The position numbers and the translations under genes are program-made. This document shows positions 1 to 7,475 of a stretch of 22,813 nt of DNA, in pieces (position 1 is the stretch's first letter; each line of letters opens with the position of its first letter). Below the pieces are notes generated by a model. That model saw nothing but the letters and a program-made list of their open reading frames with translations. It ran no database searches and was not told the origin of the DNA. The DNA is from JALUZX01 sp964561605 (GTDB lineage Bacteria > Planctomycetota > UBA1135 > JALUZX01): positions 1 through 22,813 of the forward strand of contig CAZLQD010000049.1 in the NCBI GenBank assembly GCA_964561605.1, written 5' to 3'.

Positions 1-8
1 TTCCCCTC

Positions 9-78
9 TTTTCGTACGTCAGCCCCGGCCGGCTGAGGCCCCTGCGAAGCAGGGGACGAAGACGTCCGGGGAGTGGCC
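9..78 (+). repeat. REP-like hairpin element, complete copy (type A)
   Basis: Begins with TTTTCGTACGTCAG, followed by an outer stem CCCCGG (23-28) that pairs with CCGGGG (66-71). Inside it is a perfect inner hairpin: CCCCTGC (39-45), loop GAA (46-48), GCAGGGG (49-55). The right side is GACGTCCGGGGAGTGGC. The same architecture with a different inner stem is present at 18977-19041 and 22331-22396, and inverted at 19088-19162, 22452-22526 and 22601-22656. It lies 17 nt beyond the stop codon of the hydrolase gene, the usual place for REP elements. It could be a ssDNA-recognised mobile repeat or a structured RNA; the sequence alone does not decide. Confidence 0.75.
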
Positions 79-94
79 CCCCGCCGGACGATCC

Positions 95-835
95 TCATCC
101 CAGGGCGGCGTTGAGGACTTTTCGCCGCACTCTCCGGTCCCAGGGAAGGAAGGCATGGAGCACAGAAACGACCTCCCGGGCAGCTCCCTCCAGGGCCGTG
201 GCAGAGAGTTCCACCGTGCCGTCGTCCTCTCCCGGGAGGAGAGGAGACCAACCCTTCCCGTTCCCCTTGGCTCCCGCCACGACGTGGACCAGGCCTGGAG
301 GCGGAACGGGAAGGGTCCGGGCCAGGCACCCGGGCCCGGAAGCCAATTCCCACCCCGCCTTTGTTCCCAGGGTCCGCCTGAAGAGGCGGGTCTCCCGCAA
401 CAAAGCCGCCTTCAGGGCTCCCTGGTTGGGAGTGCCGATCTGGACGATCCGCTCCAGAGAAAGCCCGGGGCTCACCTCCAGGAGGGCCCGGGCCACGAGC
501 CCTCCCATGCTGTGCCCCACCAGGACAAGCCCCCTCCCGGGCGGGAGGAATTCCTCCAGCCTCCGGGCCAGGTCCTTCGCGTGTTCCCGGATTCCCTTCT
601 TCGTCGAAGGATACCCCCAGTTCAGAACCATACATCCGGCCCTCCGGAAATCCCTTGCGAGGAGAGCCATGGAGGCCCTTCCCCTCAGGATTCCGTGAAG
701 GAGGACCACCGCCGGAGCCTTCCCCCGGGGTGGAGGATGTACCAGAGCGGGCCGGATCCACTCCAGGAGGACCCGGGGGCCCTGGAGGGCGAAGGCCGGA
801 AGCCTGGCCGCCACGTCCCAAGCCAGGAGAGCCAT
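95..835 (-). CDS. alpha/beta hydrolase (lipase/esterase-like)
   Basis: A 246-residue protein of the alpha/beta hydrolase fold, lipase/PGAP1-like branch. The oxyanion-side motif VVLLHG is near residue 43. The nucleophile elbow GHSMGG places the catalytic Ser at about residue 109. The acid is probably one of the Asp residues in GEDDGTV (about 204-205), and the His is in LHAFLPWD (about 227), so the triad looks complete. The lid-forming GTPNQG motif is typical of lipases. I chose the ATG at 835 because a purine-rich GGGAGAGGGGGG lies just upstream; a longer reading from 916 would overlap the divergent gene at 915. No signal peptide is seen with this start. The substrate cannot be predicted. The gene is divergent from the membrane protein gene at 915 and ends beside a REP-like hairpin. 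Confidence 0.85.
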   Translation of the reverse strand: MALLAWDVAARLPAFALQGPRVLLEWIRPALVHPPPRGKAPAVVLLHGILRGRASMALLARDFRRAGCMVLNWGYPSTKKGIREHAKDLARRLEEFLPPGRGLVLVGHSMGGLVARALLEVSPGLSLERIVQIGTPNQGALKAALLRETRLFRRTLGTKAGWELASGPGCLARTLPVPPPGLVHVVAGAKGNGKGWSPLLPGEDDGTVELSATALEGAAREVVSVLHAFLPWDRRVRRKVLNAALG

Positions 836-914
836 GAGCCGGAGTTCCCCCCTCTCCCGGCCGCCCTCCGTGGTAGGATGAGGGGAAGGAGAGAAGGGGT
901 TCGACAGGTGCGGC

Positions 915-1667
915 ATGGGCGGTTTCTTCCGGAAAGTCCTGGTCTTCCTGGTCCTCGTCCTGGGCCTTGGGATACCTATTGCCTACTGGGTGAAAGGGAA
1001 GATTGCCAGGGCTGAGACGAGGAACCCCCTTTCCCTTTCTCCCGGCCTGGAGGAACCCGCCCCCTTGAAGATCGGGGACCTCTCCCTTCCCCCCCTCCCA
1101 GGGCGCTCCGCACCTCCCCCCTCACCGGACCCCGAAGCGGCCACCCTGGAGGTTCACCTCCAGGGAGAGGCTTGGAGGGACATCCTCCCCCGGACCCTCA
1201 CCCTGGTCCTCCAGGGACCGGAGAAGACCAGCCGGATGGTTCCCCTGGAAGGAGGAACCACCCTTCTCCGGGGCCTCCTTCCCGGCACATGGTCCCTGGA
1301 GATGGTCCCCTCCCCTCCAGGCTCGGAGGCCGCCCCCCTCTGGAAGGGACGGCTCCGCCTCCAGGCCGGGACGGTGAAGAAAATCCAGCTTCCCCCGCCG
1401 CCCCTGGCCAACCTGGTAGGAAAGGTCACCCTGGCCGGGGGCCCGCAGGAGAAGTGCGCCGGGATCGAGGTGCGCCTCTTCACCCAGGGCGGAGTGAGGA
1501 CCACCCGGACCGGCCCGGCCGGCACCTTCACCTTCAAGCACATCATCCCCGGGATGGCCCTCCTCGTCGTGGCCGGGGGCCCTTCCTCGGCCATGGGAGG
1601 AACCTGCCAGGAGATCCGTCTCGAGGCAGGAACGCCCACCAAGGTGGCCCTGGAACTCAGGCGTTGA
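915..1667 (+). CDS. membrane-anchored protein with carboxypeptidase-regulatory-like domain
   Basis: 250 residues. The N-terminus (FFRKVLVFLVLVLGLGIPIAYWV) is a basic-flanked hydrophobic segment, so the protein is probably anchored in the inner membrane with the rest outside. A Pro-rich linker (about 35-70) leads to two beta-sandwich-like regions. The C-terminal one (about 165-245, LVGKVTLAGG ... GIEVRLF ... TGPAGTFTFKHIIPG) has the repeat pattern of carboxypeptidase regulatory-like or SdrD B-like domains: G-x-V, a variable loop, then T-x-x-x-G-x-F-x-F. This suggests a structural or adhesive role; no enzyme motif is present. AAGGAGAG lies about 18 nt before the ATG, a long spacing, so the start is uncertain. 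The 3' end overlaps the convergent DUF1444 gene by 11 nt. Confidence 0.75.
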   Translation: MGGFFRKVLVFLVLVLGLGIPIAYWVKGKIARAETRNPLSLSPGLEEPAPLKIGDLSLPPLPGRSAPPPSPDPEAATLEVHLQGEAWRDILPRTLTLVLQGPEKTSRMVPLEGGTTLLRGLLPGTWSLEMVPSPPGSEAAPLWKGRLRLQAGTVKKIQLPPPPLANLVGKVTLAGGPQEKCAGIEVRLFTQGGVRTTRTGPAGTFTFKHIIPGMALLVVAGGPSSAMGGTCQEIRLEAGTPTKVALELRR

Positions 1668-2514
1668 GAGCCCCGCTCCCGGCCTTCTCCAGGGAGACCC
1701 CTCCCCCCTCCAGGGCCGTGCAGGCCAGGAGGTCCGGCAGGATCGGCCTCGATCCGTTCCTGTATGCCGTATATGCCTCGAGGGCCATCACCTCGAGGGC
1801 CCGTTCGTCGGCCCCGGCGGGAGCCGCCAGAAGGAGGTCCCTGTGGGGGACCGCCGCCGTCACGCTCTCACCCGGTTCCAGGCCCAGCATCCGATCCAGG
1901 AGGATCAAGTGCGCCGCTGCGTATCCACCGGCCCCCTCCAACCTCCCCCGTGAATCCGGTTTCTCCCCCAGGGAGGCCAGGTTCCGGATGGCCAGATTCT
2001 TCAACGTCTCCGGAACTACCCCCCAGGCCTCCATGTGGGACTCGTTCACGAAGGTCATCCCCCGCCTCTCGTCCATGACGAAGAGAAGGTAGAGATCCGC
2101 CCCCAGGGGGATTCTCGCCAGCCGGCCCTTGCCGAAGCGGGGAGAGAACTCCTTCAGGAAGGCCAGGCTCCGTACCTGGGGGAAGAGGAGGTCCACCACG
2201 TCCTCGAAGGGAGGAACGATCCTCTCCCCCAGGTCACGCTTCAGTTCCTCCAGGAACTCGTCCAGCACCGGCCCAAGGGACTGGGGGTTCTTGCGGTACC
2301 AGGAGAAGAGCACCCTGAAGTCCACCACGACCTCCTGGTTCTCGACCCGCAAGACCGTATGTGAAGGAATCACCATGGCCAGGAGCCTCACCTCGGGGTG
2401 GAAGGCCGCCAGGTAGGAGGCGAGCCTGTCCCGGAAGGCCTCCAGGCACGGACCCCGGGTGCGCCTCCCGAAGAGGCTCCCGAAAGAGCGTTTCGTCCAG
2501 TCCCGGAGATCCAT
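1657..2514 (-). CDS. DUF1444 / YtpQ family protein
   Basis: 285 residues. The C-terminal two thirds matches the pattern of Bacillus YtpQ (DUF1444, UPF0354): YLLFVMDERRGMTFVNESHMEAWGV, then LKNLAIRNLASL, then AVPHRDLLLAAPAG and a final region ending in a Pro- and Leu-rich stretch. The N-terminal 30 residues are basic and specific to this protein. The molecular function of the family is unknown; members are soluble and have no recognisable catalytic motif. It is the last gene of a minus-strand run (sigma factor, URO-D-like protein, this gene), with a 111-nt gap upstream, so cotranscription is likely but not certain. Its stop is inside the 3' end of the opposing gene at 915-1667. Confidence 0.8.
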   Translation of the reverse strand: MDLRDWTKRSFGSLFGRRTRGPCLEAFRDRLASYLAAFHPEVRLLAMVIPSHTVLRVENQEVVVDFRVLFSWYRKNPQSLGPVLDEFLEELKRDLGERIVPPFEDVVDLLFPQVRSLAFLKEFSPRFGKGRLARIPLGADLYLLFVMDERRGMTFVNESHMEAWGVVPETLKNLAIRNLASLGEKPDSRGRLEGAGGYAAAHLILLDRMLGLEPGESVTAAVPHRDLLLAAPAGADERALEVMALEAYTAYRNGSRPILPDLLACTALEGGGVSLEKAGSGALNA

Positions 2515-2625
2515 GCAGGCCCCATCTTCCGCCGGAAGTCCATATTCCCCATCGACTCCCGGGAAAGGGGGCCTGAAACCCTCTTGCCGCCGGCCCGACC
2601 CCGCCCCGCCCCCTCACGGCCGGGC

Positions 2626-3558
2626 CTACCTCCCGGAGCCTTCCTCTTCGATCCAGCCGGCGAACCCCAGGGAAAGGATCTCCCCCTTCCGGTCCTCCCA
2701 TGAAGGGGGAAGGAGGGCGTAGACCCCGAGCCCGCCGCGGGACAGGGTCCGGACCAGGTCCCCGTCGATGGGACCCACGAAGCGCTCCCAGGCCTTCTTG
2801 GAGAGGGTGTCCGCCCCGGTGTGGGGAGCGGCCAGGACCCAAAAGGCCGCCCCCGCCCGGGCCAGGTCCTCCCCCAAGGCGACCGTCCCCCTTTCCAGGG
2901 CCCGGAGGCACTCCTCGGCCAGGTCCGGCTCGGCCACCAGAAGCTCCACGAAGGTCTCGAAGCCCAGCCATTCCATCAACTGGCTGGCCGGATCGTAGAG
3001 GACCGCTCCCGGCGGGTTCCCCGGCCCGGTCACCTCCAGGACCCTCGCCAGGAAGTCCCCGTAGGGGGCCCGGGCCCATTCCGCCCCGGCCGCCAGGGCC
3101 GCCTGCCCTTCCCGGGTCCAGTTCCAGGGTGCCCAGGGGTCCAGGTAGAAGAGTTCCTCCGGGTCCAGGGACTCCAGGTCCCGGCCGAAAGGCCTTCCAT
3201 CCTTGGTGTAGAAACGGGGTCTTCCCCGGGAAGGGAACTCGATCCTTCCCCCGCCCCGGAGGACCACCTGGAAGAAGCTCCCATCCCCCAACTTCCCGGC
3301 GGCCCTCTCCCCCAGGGAGGGATCGGGACCCGGACAAGGCGAGGCCCACCGGCCGGGTGCCTCCTCGCGGACGAAACGCCCCAGGAGGGCCGCCCGGGCC
3401 GCCGGGTCCAGCCAGAAATCCTCCGCCTTCGGTTCGTATACCTCGATCAGGAACTCCGGATGGGGCCAGCCCAGGAAGGAGGAAGCCCCCCGCCCGTCCT
3501 TCTCGAAGATCCGCCGCGCCGCCGGGGGCCGCCCTCTCCCGCCGCCCGGCCCGTTCAC
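2626..3558 (-). CDS. uroporphyrinogen-decarboxylase-fold protein, divergent and C-terminally truncated
   Basis: 310 residues from a GTG start at 3558, with GGGAGG 8 nt upstream. Residues about 165-280 resemble the URO-D/cobalamin methyltransferase superfamily: a P-G-A-V-L-Y-D-P-A-S-Q-L strand, ETFVELLVAEPDLAEECLRAL (compare the family's dPe-x-v-x-x-l-l), a Gly/Ala-rich helix, then ADTLSKKAWERFVGPIDGDLV (compare lSp-x-x-f-x-x-f-x-x-P). The family's H-x-C/H-G motif that normally follows is replaced by VYALLPPSWEDRKG, and the protein ends soon after, so the metal- or substrate-binding C-terminal third is missing. It is probably not an active decarboxylase. It starts 28 nt after the sigma factor stop, which suggests one transcript. 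The family call is tentative. Confidence 0.6.
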   Translation of the reverse strand: MNGPGGGRGRPPAARRIFEKDGRGASSFLGWPHPEFLIEVYEPKAEDFWLDPAARAALLGRFVREEAPGRWASPCPGPDPSLGERAAGKLGDGSFFQVVLRGGGRIEFPSRGRPRFYTKDGRPFGRDLESLDPEELFYLDPWAPWNWTREGQAALAAGAEWARAPYGDFLARVLEVTGPGNPPGAVLYDPASQLMEWLGFETFVELLVAEPDLAEECLRALERGTVALGEDLARAGAAFWVLAAPHTGADTLSKKAWERFVGPIDGDLVRTLSRGGLGVYALLPPSWEDRKGEILSLGFAGWIEEEGSGR

Positions 3559-3586
3559 GACTCCGCCTCCCTTCCGCGCCGCGCCC

Positions 3587-4276
3587 TCACAGGAACTTCC
3601 TCAGCAGGGGCTGGATCTTGAGGCGCGCCCTGTGGATCCGGGAGCGGACCGTCCCGATGGGCACCCCCAGGGCCTGGGCGATCTCCTCGTAGGAGTAGCC
3701 CTCCATGTCACGGAGCACCAGGACCTCCCGCATCTCCCCGTCCAGGGTCTCCAGGGCCTCCAGGATCGCCCGGCCCAGTTCACGGGAAGCCGTATTCTGG
3801 AGGGGACTCCTCCCGGGGGTGGGAGGATCCAAGTAGAACTCCGAGTCCTCTCTCCCTATGGGTGCGTCCAGGGAGAGGGTCTTTCCCTTCCGCTTCAGGG
3901 CCGTCCGCCGGCGATGCTGTTGCACCCAGAAATTGAGGGCGATCCGCTTCAGCCAGGGGCCGAAGGCCCTGTTGCCCGTGAAGGAGGGCAGGCCCTTCCA
4001 GGCCCGCAGGAAGATCTCCTGGGTCATGTCCTCGGCCTGGTCCCTGTAGGGGCCCAGGAGGCGGCGGCAGAGGCTGAAGATCCTGTCCTGGTAGATCTCC
4101 ACCAGCTCCCGGAAAGCCTGGGGGTCCCCCTTGCGGGCCCGGTCGACGAGATCCGCCTCCCTGGAGGGTCCTGCTCCCTCCTCGCCTTCGGGGCTCCCGG
4201 CCTTCCCCGGCCCGGCGGGCTCCAGGAAGGGGTCCTTCCTTTCAGGCCTGGCCTCGGACAAAGAGTTACCTCCCAT
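3587..4276 (-). CDS. ECF-type RNA polymerase sigma factor (sigma-70 family, RpoE-like)
   Basis: About 229 residues. Region 2 is clear: FRELVEIYQDRIFSLCRRLLG, then DQAEDMTQEIFLRAWKGL and FGPWLKRIALNFWVQQHRRR. Region 4 at the C-terminus is LEALETLDGEMREVLVLRDM followed by YSYEEIAQALGVPIGTVRSR, a helix-turn-helix that reads the -35 element. The 40-residue acidic/Pro-rich N-terminal tail is not conserved. Two starts compete: ATG at 4276, and TTG at 4261, which is preceded at 7 nt by an excellent GGGAGGTAA. An upstream ATG at 4432 is unlikely, because the terminator of the preceding gene lies there. No anti-sigma gene follows; the next gene is a URO-D-like protein. The signal and regulon cannot be inferred. 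Confidence 0.92.
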   Translation of the reverse strand: MGGNSLSEARPERKDPFLEPAGPGKAGSPEGEEGAGPSREADLVDRARKGDPQAFRELVEIYQDRIFSLCRRLLGPYRDQAEDMTQEIFLRAWKGLPSFTGNRAFGPWLKRIALNFWVQQHRRRTALKRKGKTLSLDAPIGREDSEFYLDPPTPGRSPLQNTASRELGRAILEALETLDGEMREVLVLRDMEGYSYEEIAQALGVPIGTVRSRIHRARLKIQPLLRKFL

Positions 4277-4434
4277 GGCAAAGCGGACCTTCCGACCCCC
4301 CGAACTTACGGCTTCCGGGCCGGAGAGGGAAGGAGGCAGAAAATCCCCGCCCCTCCGGACAGCAGGGTCCCGGTGGAGAAAGAGAGGGCCCTTCCGGGGG
4401 GCCGGGCCCCAGGGCGGTCCGGGGACGACCATGG

Positions 4435-4468
4435 AAAAAGGCGGGAAGAGGAAGTTCCTCTCCCCGCC
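4435..4468 (-). terminator. rho-independent terminator of the methyltransferase-like/TPR gene
   Basis: On the minus strand GGCGGG, one unpaired base, AGAGGAA, a central C, TTCCTCT, one base and CCCGCC form a long, nearly perfect hairpin (4440-4468). It is followed directly by TTTTT (4435-4439). It starts 35 nt after the stop codon of the gene at 4503-5459 and separates that gene from the sigma factor operon downstream. Confidence 0.85.
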
Positions 4469-4502
4469 TCTTCGCGGGAAAGCAGGTCTATCCCCGCCCC
4501 TC

Positions 4503-5459
4503 CTACTGGGGCTGGGGTTCCCCCAGGATGCTCACAGGGGGGATGATCTCGGGGCCTTCCGCCGGGTCGCCGGGGGCGCCCGGCCGGCGGGCCGGCTCGG
4601 GCCTGGCCTGGGGCCTCGGGATGGAGACCGTGGGTTCCCCGCGGCCCTTCCCGGCGGCCTTCTCCTTCTCCGCCTCCAGGGTCAGCTCCAGCCACTTGCG
4701 GTAGTCCCCGTTGGTGGGATCCAGGGAAAGGGCCTTCTCGAACCACTCCCTGGCCCCGGCGGGATCCTCCCCGCAGAGGGCCGCCATTCCCAGGCCCCCC
4801 ATGGCCTCGACGCTCTCGGGCTCGAAGGCCAGGACCTGCTGGAAACAATCGGCCGCCCTGGCCAGGTCCCCGATCTGGAGGTGGAGGATTCCGAGCTGGA
4901 AGAAGAGCTCGGCGCACCCCTCGGGCGACTGGGCCGCCTGGATCCAATTCGGCGTATACGTGACGAAGGGCACCCTCACGTCGGACCGGGTGTCCCGCTC
5001 CGCCCGGAGGAGGATCAGGCCCGTTTCGCTCACCTCTCTCAGGGCCCGGATCTTGAACCCCCCGGTCAGCTCCACCAGCCGGGCCAGGAAAGCCGGGTCG
5101 TAGACGTGGAGGTGGCCCTGGACCTTCGGCCCCTCGCAGTTGCGGCCGTCCACGGCCAGGATGAAGAGGTCGCCCTTCTCCTTGAGGACCCGCCGGGCCT
5201 CCCGGAAGACCCGGATCGGGTCGGGAAAGGCCTCGATGGTGAGAGGAAAGACCAGGTAGTCCAGTTCCTCCTTGGAAAACACGAGAAGCGTATCGGCCGG
5301 AACGGTCAGTTCCTTGCCCTCCGCCTTCGCCGCGTAACTCGAGAAGGGATGGACCCGGATGATCTCCTCGGAGATCCGCTCCCCTCCCACCTGGGCGCCC
5401 CGGCCCCTCAGAAGGGGCTGGAGGATGTTTTTCACGACCGCCTCTAAGAGTTTGTCCAT
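4503..5459 (-). CDS. methyltransferase-like domain fused to TPR repeats
   Basis: 318 residues from ATG at 5459 (AAAGGGAGTGG upstream). Residues about 60-145 look like the second half of a class I methyltransferase: a DYLVFPLTIEAFPDPIRVF helix-strand unit, then EARRVLKEKGDLFILAVD, equivalent to the E-x-x-R-V-L-K-P-G-G-x-L element. The N-terminal Gly-rich SAM motif (D-x-G-x-G-x-G) is absent; the region before it (RISEEIIRVHPFSSYAAKAEGKEL) does not replace it. Residues about 195-270 are two or three tetratricopeptide repeats (LFFQLGILHLQIGDLARAADCF, then MGGLGMAALCGEDPAGAREWF). The C-terminus is a low-complexity Pro/Glu-rich tail. It is probably a protein-interaction scaffold with a degenerate enzyme domain. 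It has its own terminator and is divergent from the HEAT/VWA gene at 5631. Confidence 0.72.
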   Translation of the reverse strand: MDKLLEAVVKNILQPLLRGRGAQVGGERISEEIIRVHPFSSYAAKAEGKELTVPADTLLVFSKEELDYLVFPLTIEAFPDPIRVFREARRVLKEKGDLFILAVDGRNCEGPKVQGHLHVYDPAFLARLVELTGGFKIRALREVSETGLILLRAERDTRSDVRVPFVTYTPNWIQAAQSPEGCAELFFQLGILHLQIGDLARAADCFQQVLAFEPESVEAMGGLGMAALCGEDPAGAREWFEKALSLDPTNGDYRKWLELTLEAEKEKAAGKGRGEPTVSIPRPQARPEPARRPGAPGDPAEGPEIIPPVSILGEPQPQ

Positions 5460-5582
5460 GTTTCTGCCACTCCCTTTGCCGGCATTCGCGCCTCCCAACC
5501 GGGAGGGAGGCGTCCTGTGCTCCATCGGCACGCCGGGGGGAGGGCCTTGAGGGAGCGGGCCTGGAACTTCCCATGGCATGGC

Positions 5583-5588
5583 TACAAT
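5583..5588 (+). promoter_or_regulatory. candidate -10 element for the HEAT/VWA gene
   Basis: TACAAT matches the sigma-70 -10 consensus in 5 of 6 positions and lies 42 nt before the start codon at 5631, in the divergent intergenic region. There is no good -35 at 16-18 nt upstream, so this call is weak. Confidence 0.3.
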
Positions 5589-5630
5589 GAGGGACCGGGC
5601 CTCCAAGGCCCCAAAGGAGAAACCTGGCCC

Positions 5631-7367
5631 ATGCGAATTCCGATCCACCTTCTCTTGGCGGCCCTCCTCCTGGGAGGGGGCGTCCCCGCCTCTCCCGCCG
5701 GCCCCCGCCCCAGGCCACCCGCAGGGAAGCAGAAGAAGCAGGAGGCGCCCCAGGAGGACCCGGCCCGCCTCGAGGCCCTCCGGGAGTTCCGCCACTGGCT
5801 CCAAGAATGGAAGGAGGGCCTAACCCCCCTCAGGACCAACGAAGGGCCCGACCTGGAAACCCGGGCCAAGATGGAGGCGGTCTTCTCCAAGGTGGCCGCC
5901 CTGGGAGACCCGGCGGCGGCCCGGGTCCTCTTCCAGGCCGCCACCGTCCCGCCCCCGCCCCTGGGAGGCCAGGACACCCTTCGCATGGAGCCCTGGTATG
6001 TCCGGCGGGTGGCCCGCAAGCTCCTGGCCGGCATGGAGGGCAGGGAGATCACCGACTGGCTGGCCTCCCTCCTGGCCTCCAAGGATCCGGACCGGCCCGA
6101 GTCTCCTGTCCGGGCCGCCCTGGAAATCCTCTCCTGGAGGAAGGACGGGGCCCGGGCCCTCCCGAAGATCGAGAAACTCGCCCTCTCGGGACGGCCCGGA
6201 ACCAGGCTCACGGCCATCCACGTCCTGGGTCTCCTGGGCGATCCCAGGGCCGTGCCCCTTCTCAGGCGCCTCCTCAAGGAGGGCCGCCCCGAGATCCGGT
6301 GCGCAGGTTGCGCCGCCCTCTCCGCCCTCCTCTCCCCCTATACCGACCAGACCCTTCCCCCTTCCCGGCGGCGGGGGAAGCTCCCCTCCAACCTGGTGCG
6401 CTCCGTCCTGGAAGACCTGGGGAGCCTCCTCGTCACGGACCGGGCCTGGCAAGTCCGGGCCGCGGCCTGCGACGCCCTCCTCCACCTCAAGACCTCCCGG
6501 GCGGTGCCCTTCCTGATCAAGGGGCTGGCCGCCGAGGAGAAGCGCCGGGGCAAGAGGGACTGGTGCCGGCGGGTGGCTTTGGGGATCGGCCGGGCCCTCA
6601 GGGGGCTCACAGGAATGGATCTTCCCCTCGAGCACGCCGCCCCCTGGAAGAGCTGGTGGCGCAAAGAGGGGAAGTCCATGCGGGTCCGGAGGCAGGGGGC
6701 ACCCAAGGACCAGGGGAAAGGAGCCGCCGGGGTCTACGCGAAGTACTTCAACATCGACGTGGAGTCGGACCGGATCCTCTTTCTTGTGGACGCATCGGGG
6801 AGCATGGCCCGAAAGGTGAAGCTCAAGCAGAAGTACGCCGGCCTTCCCCACGAGGCCGTCAAGTTCGACCTGGTGCGCAAGGAGCTCACCAAGGTCATCC
6901 TCTCCCTGCCTTCCACGGCGGCGGTGAACGTCATCTTCTTCAACCAGGACGTGACCCCCTTCAGGCCCATGTCTCCCGGAAACCCGGGCCTCATGCCCAT
7001 GACCGAGGCCAACAAGGAGGCCCTGATCGAGTTCCTGAACCTGGCCGTCCCCCAGGGGCTCACCAACCTCTACGGGGCCTTGAAACTGGCCCTCCGGTTC
7101 GGGCGGGGGGCCGGGAAGAAGCGCTGGAAGGGCTCCCACCGCAGCCGGACCAGTCCCCTCACCTTCGACACCATCTACCTCCTCTCCGACGGGGCTCCCA
7201 CCACAGGGGAGGTCATCGATCCCCAACGGATCCTGGAGCTCGTGGACCAGGCCAACGCCGTGAAGAAAGTGGTGATCCACACCATCTCCTTCGGCGACGT
7301 GAACAACGCCAAGTTCATGGACGAGCTGGCCCGGCGGAACGGCGGGCGCCACGTCCACCTGGACTGA
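5631..7367 (+). CDS. secreted HEAT-repeat and von Willebrand factor A domain protein
   Basis: 578 residues. A signal peptide is visible (MRIPIHLLLAALLLGGGVPA), and AAAGGAGAAA lies 11 nt before the ATG. Residues about 110-330 are HEAT-like alpha-helical repeats, for example LTAIHVLGLLGDPRAVPLLRR and VRAAACDALLHLKTSRAVPFL. A VWA domain covers about 375-578 with a complete MIDAS: D387-A-S389-G-S391, T478 in LTNLYGAL, and D520 in LLSDGAPTTGEV. Secreted or periplasmic proteins with this combination are common in Planctomycetota. The likely role is metal-dependent protein binding with HEAT repeats as scaffold; no catalytic site is seen. It ends just before a terminator hairpin that belongs to the opposite strand. 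Confidence 0.88.
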   Translation: MRIPIHLLLAALLLGGGVPASPAGPRPRPPAGKQKKQEAPQEDPARLEALREFRHWLQEWKEGLTPLRTNEGPDLETRAKMEAVFSKVAALGDPAAARVLFQAATVPPPPLGGQDTLRMEPWYVRRVARKLLAGMEGREITDWLASLLASKDPDRPESPVRAALEILSWRKDGARALPKIEKLALSGRPGTRLTAIHVLGLLGDPRAVPLLRRLLKEGRPEIRCAGCAALSALLSPYTDQTLPPSRRRGKLPSNLVRSVLEDLGSLLVTDRAWQVRAAACDALLHLKTSRAVPFLIKGLAAEEKRRGKRDWCRRVALGIGRALRGLTGMDLPLEHAAPWKSWWRKEGKSMRVRRQGAPKDQGKGAAGVYAKYFNIDVESDRILFLVDASGSMARKVKLKQKYAGLPHEAVKFDLVRKELTKVILSLPSTAAVNVIFFNQDVTPFRPMSPGNPGLMPMTEANKEALIEFLNLAVPQGLTNLYGALKLALRFGRGAGKKRWKGSHRSRTSPLTFDTIYLLSDGAPTTGEVIDPQRILELVDQANAVKKVVIHTISFGDVNNAKFMDELARRNGGRHVHLD

Positions 7368-7399
7368 GGGGCCTTCCCGGGCCGGAAAGGGGTCGGGGG

Positions 7400-7436
7400 A
7401 AAAAAAATCCCGGTTCCCCGCAAAGGGGAACCGGGA
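7400..7436 (-). terminator. strong rho-independent terminator (minus strand)
   Basis: Perfect 12-bp inverted repeat, TCCCGGTTCCCC (7408-7419) and GGGGAACCGGGA (7425-7436), with a 5-nt loop. On the minus strand it is followed by eight Ts (7400-7407). On the plus strand there is no T-run after the stem, so it serves the minus-strand gene at 7476-7658 and may only weakly stop transcription from the HEAT/VWA gene. Confidence 0.92.
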
Positions 7437-7475
7437 TCGAATCTCTTCTTCGAGGAGAAGAAAGGGTCGGCCGGA

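Noticed and set aside
2234..3349. Long minus-strand open frame of 371 codons, and similar long frames opposite or out of phase with most genes
   Set aside because: These are Gly-, Pro- and Arg-rich readings without domains, produced by high GC content with few stop codons. The overlapping frames show clear protein families instead.
7400..7436. Terminator of the HEAT/VWA gene (plus strand)
   Set aside because: The hairpin lies 32 nt after that gene, but the T-run needed for termination is on the minus strand; on plus the hairpin is preceded by As and followed by TCGAATC.
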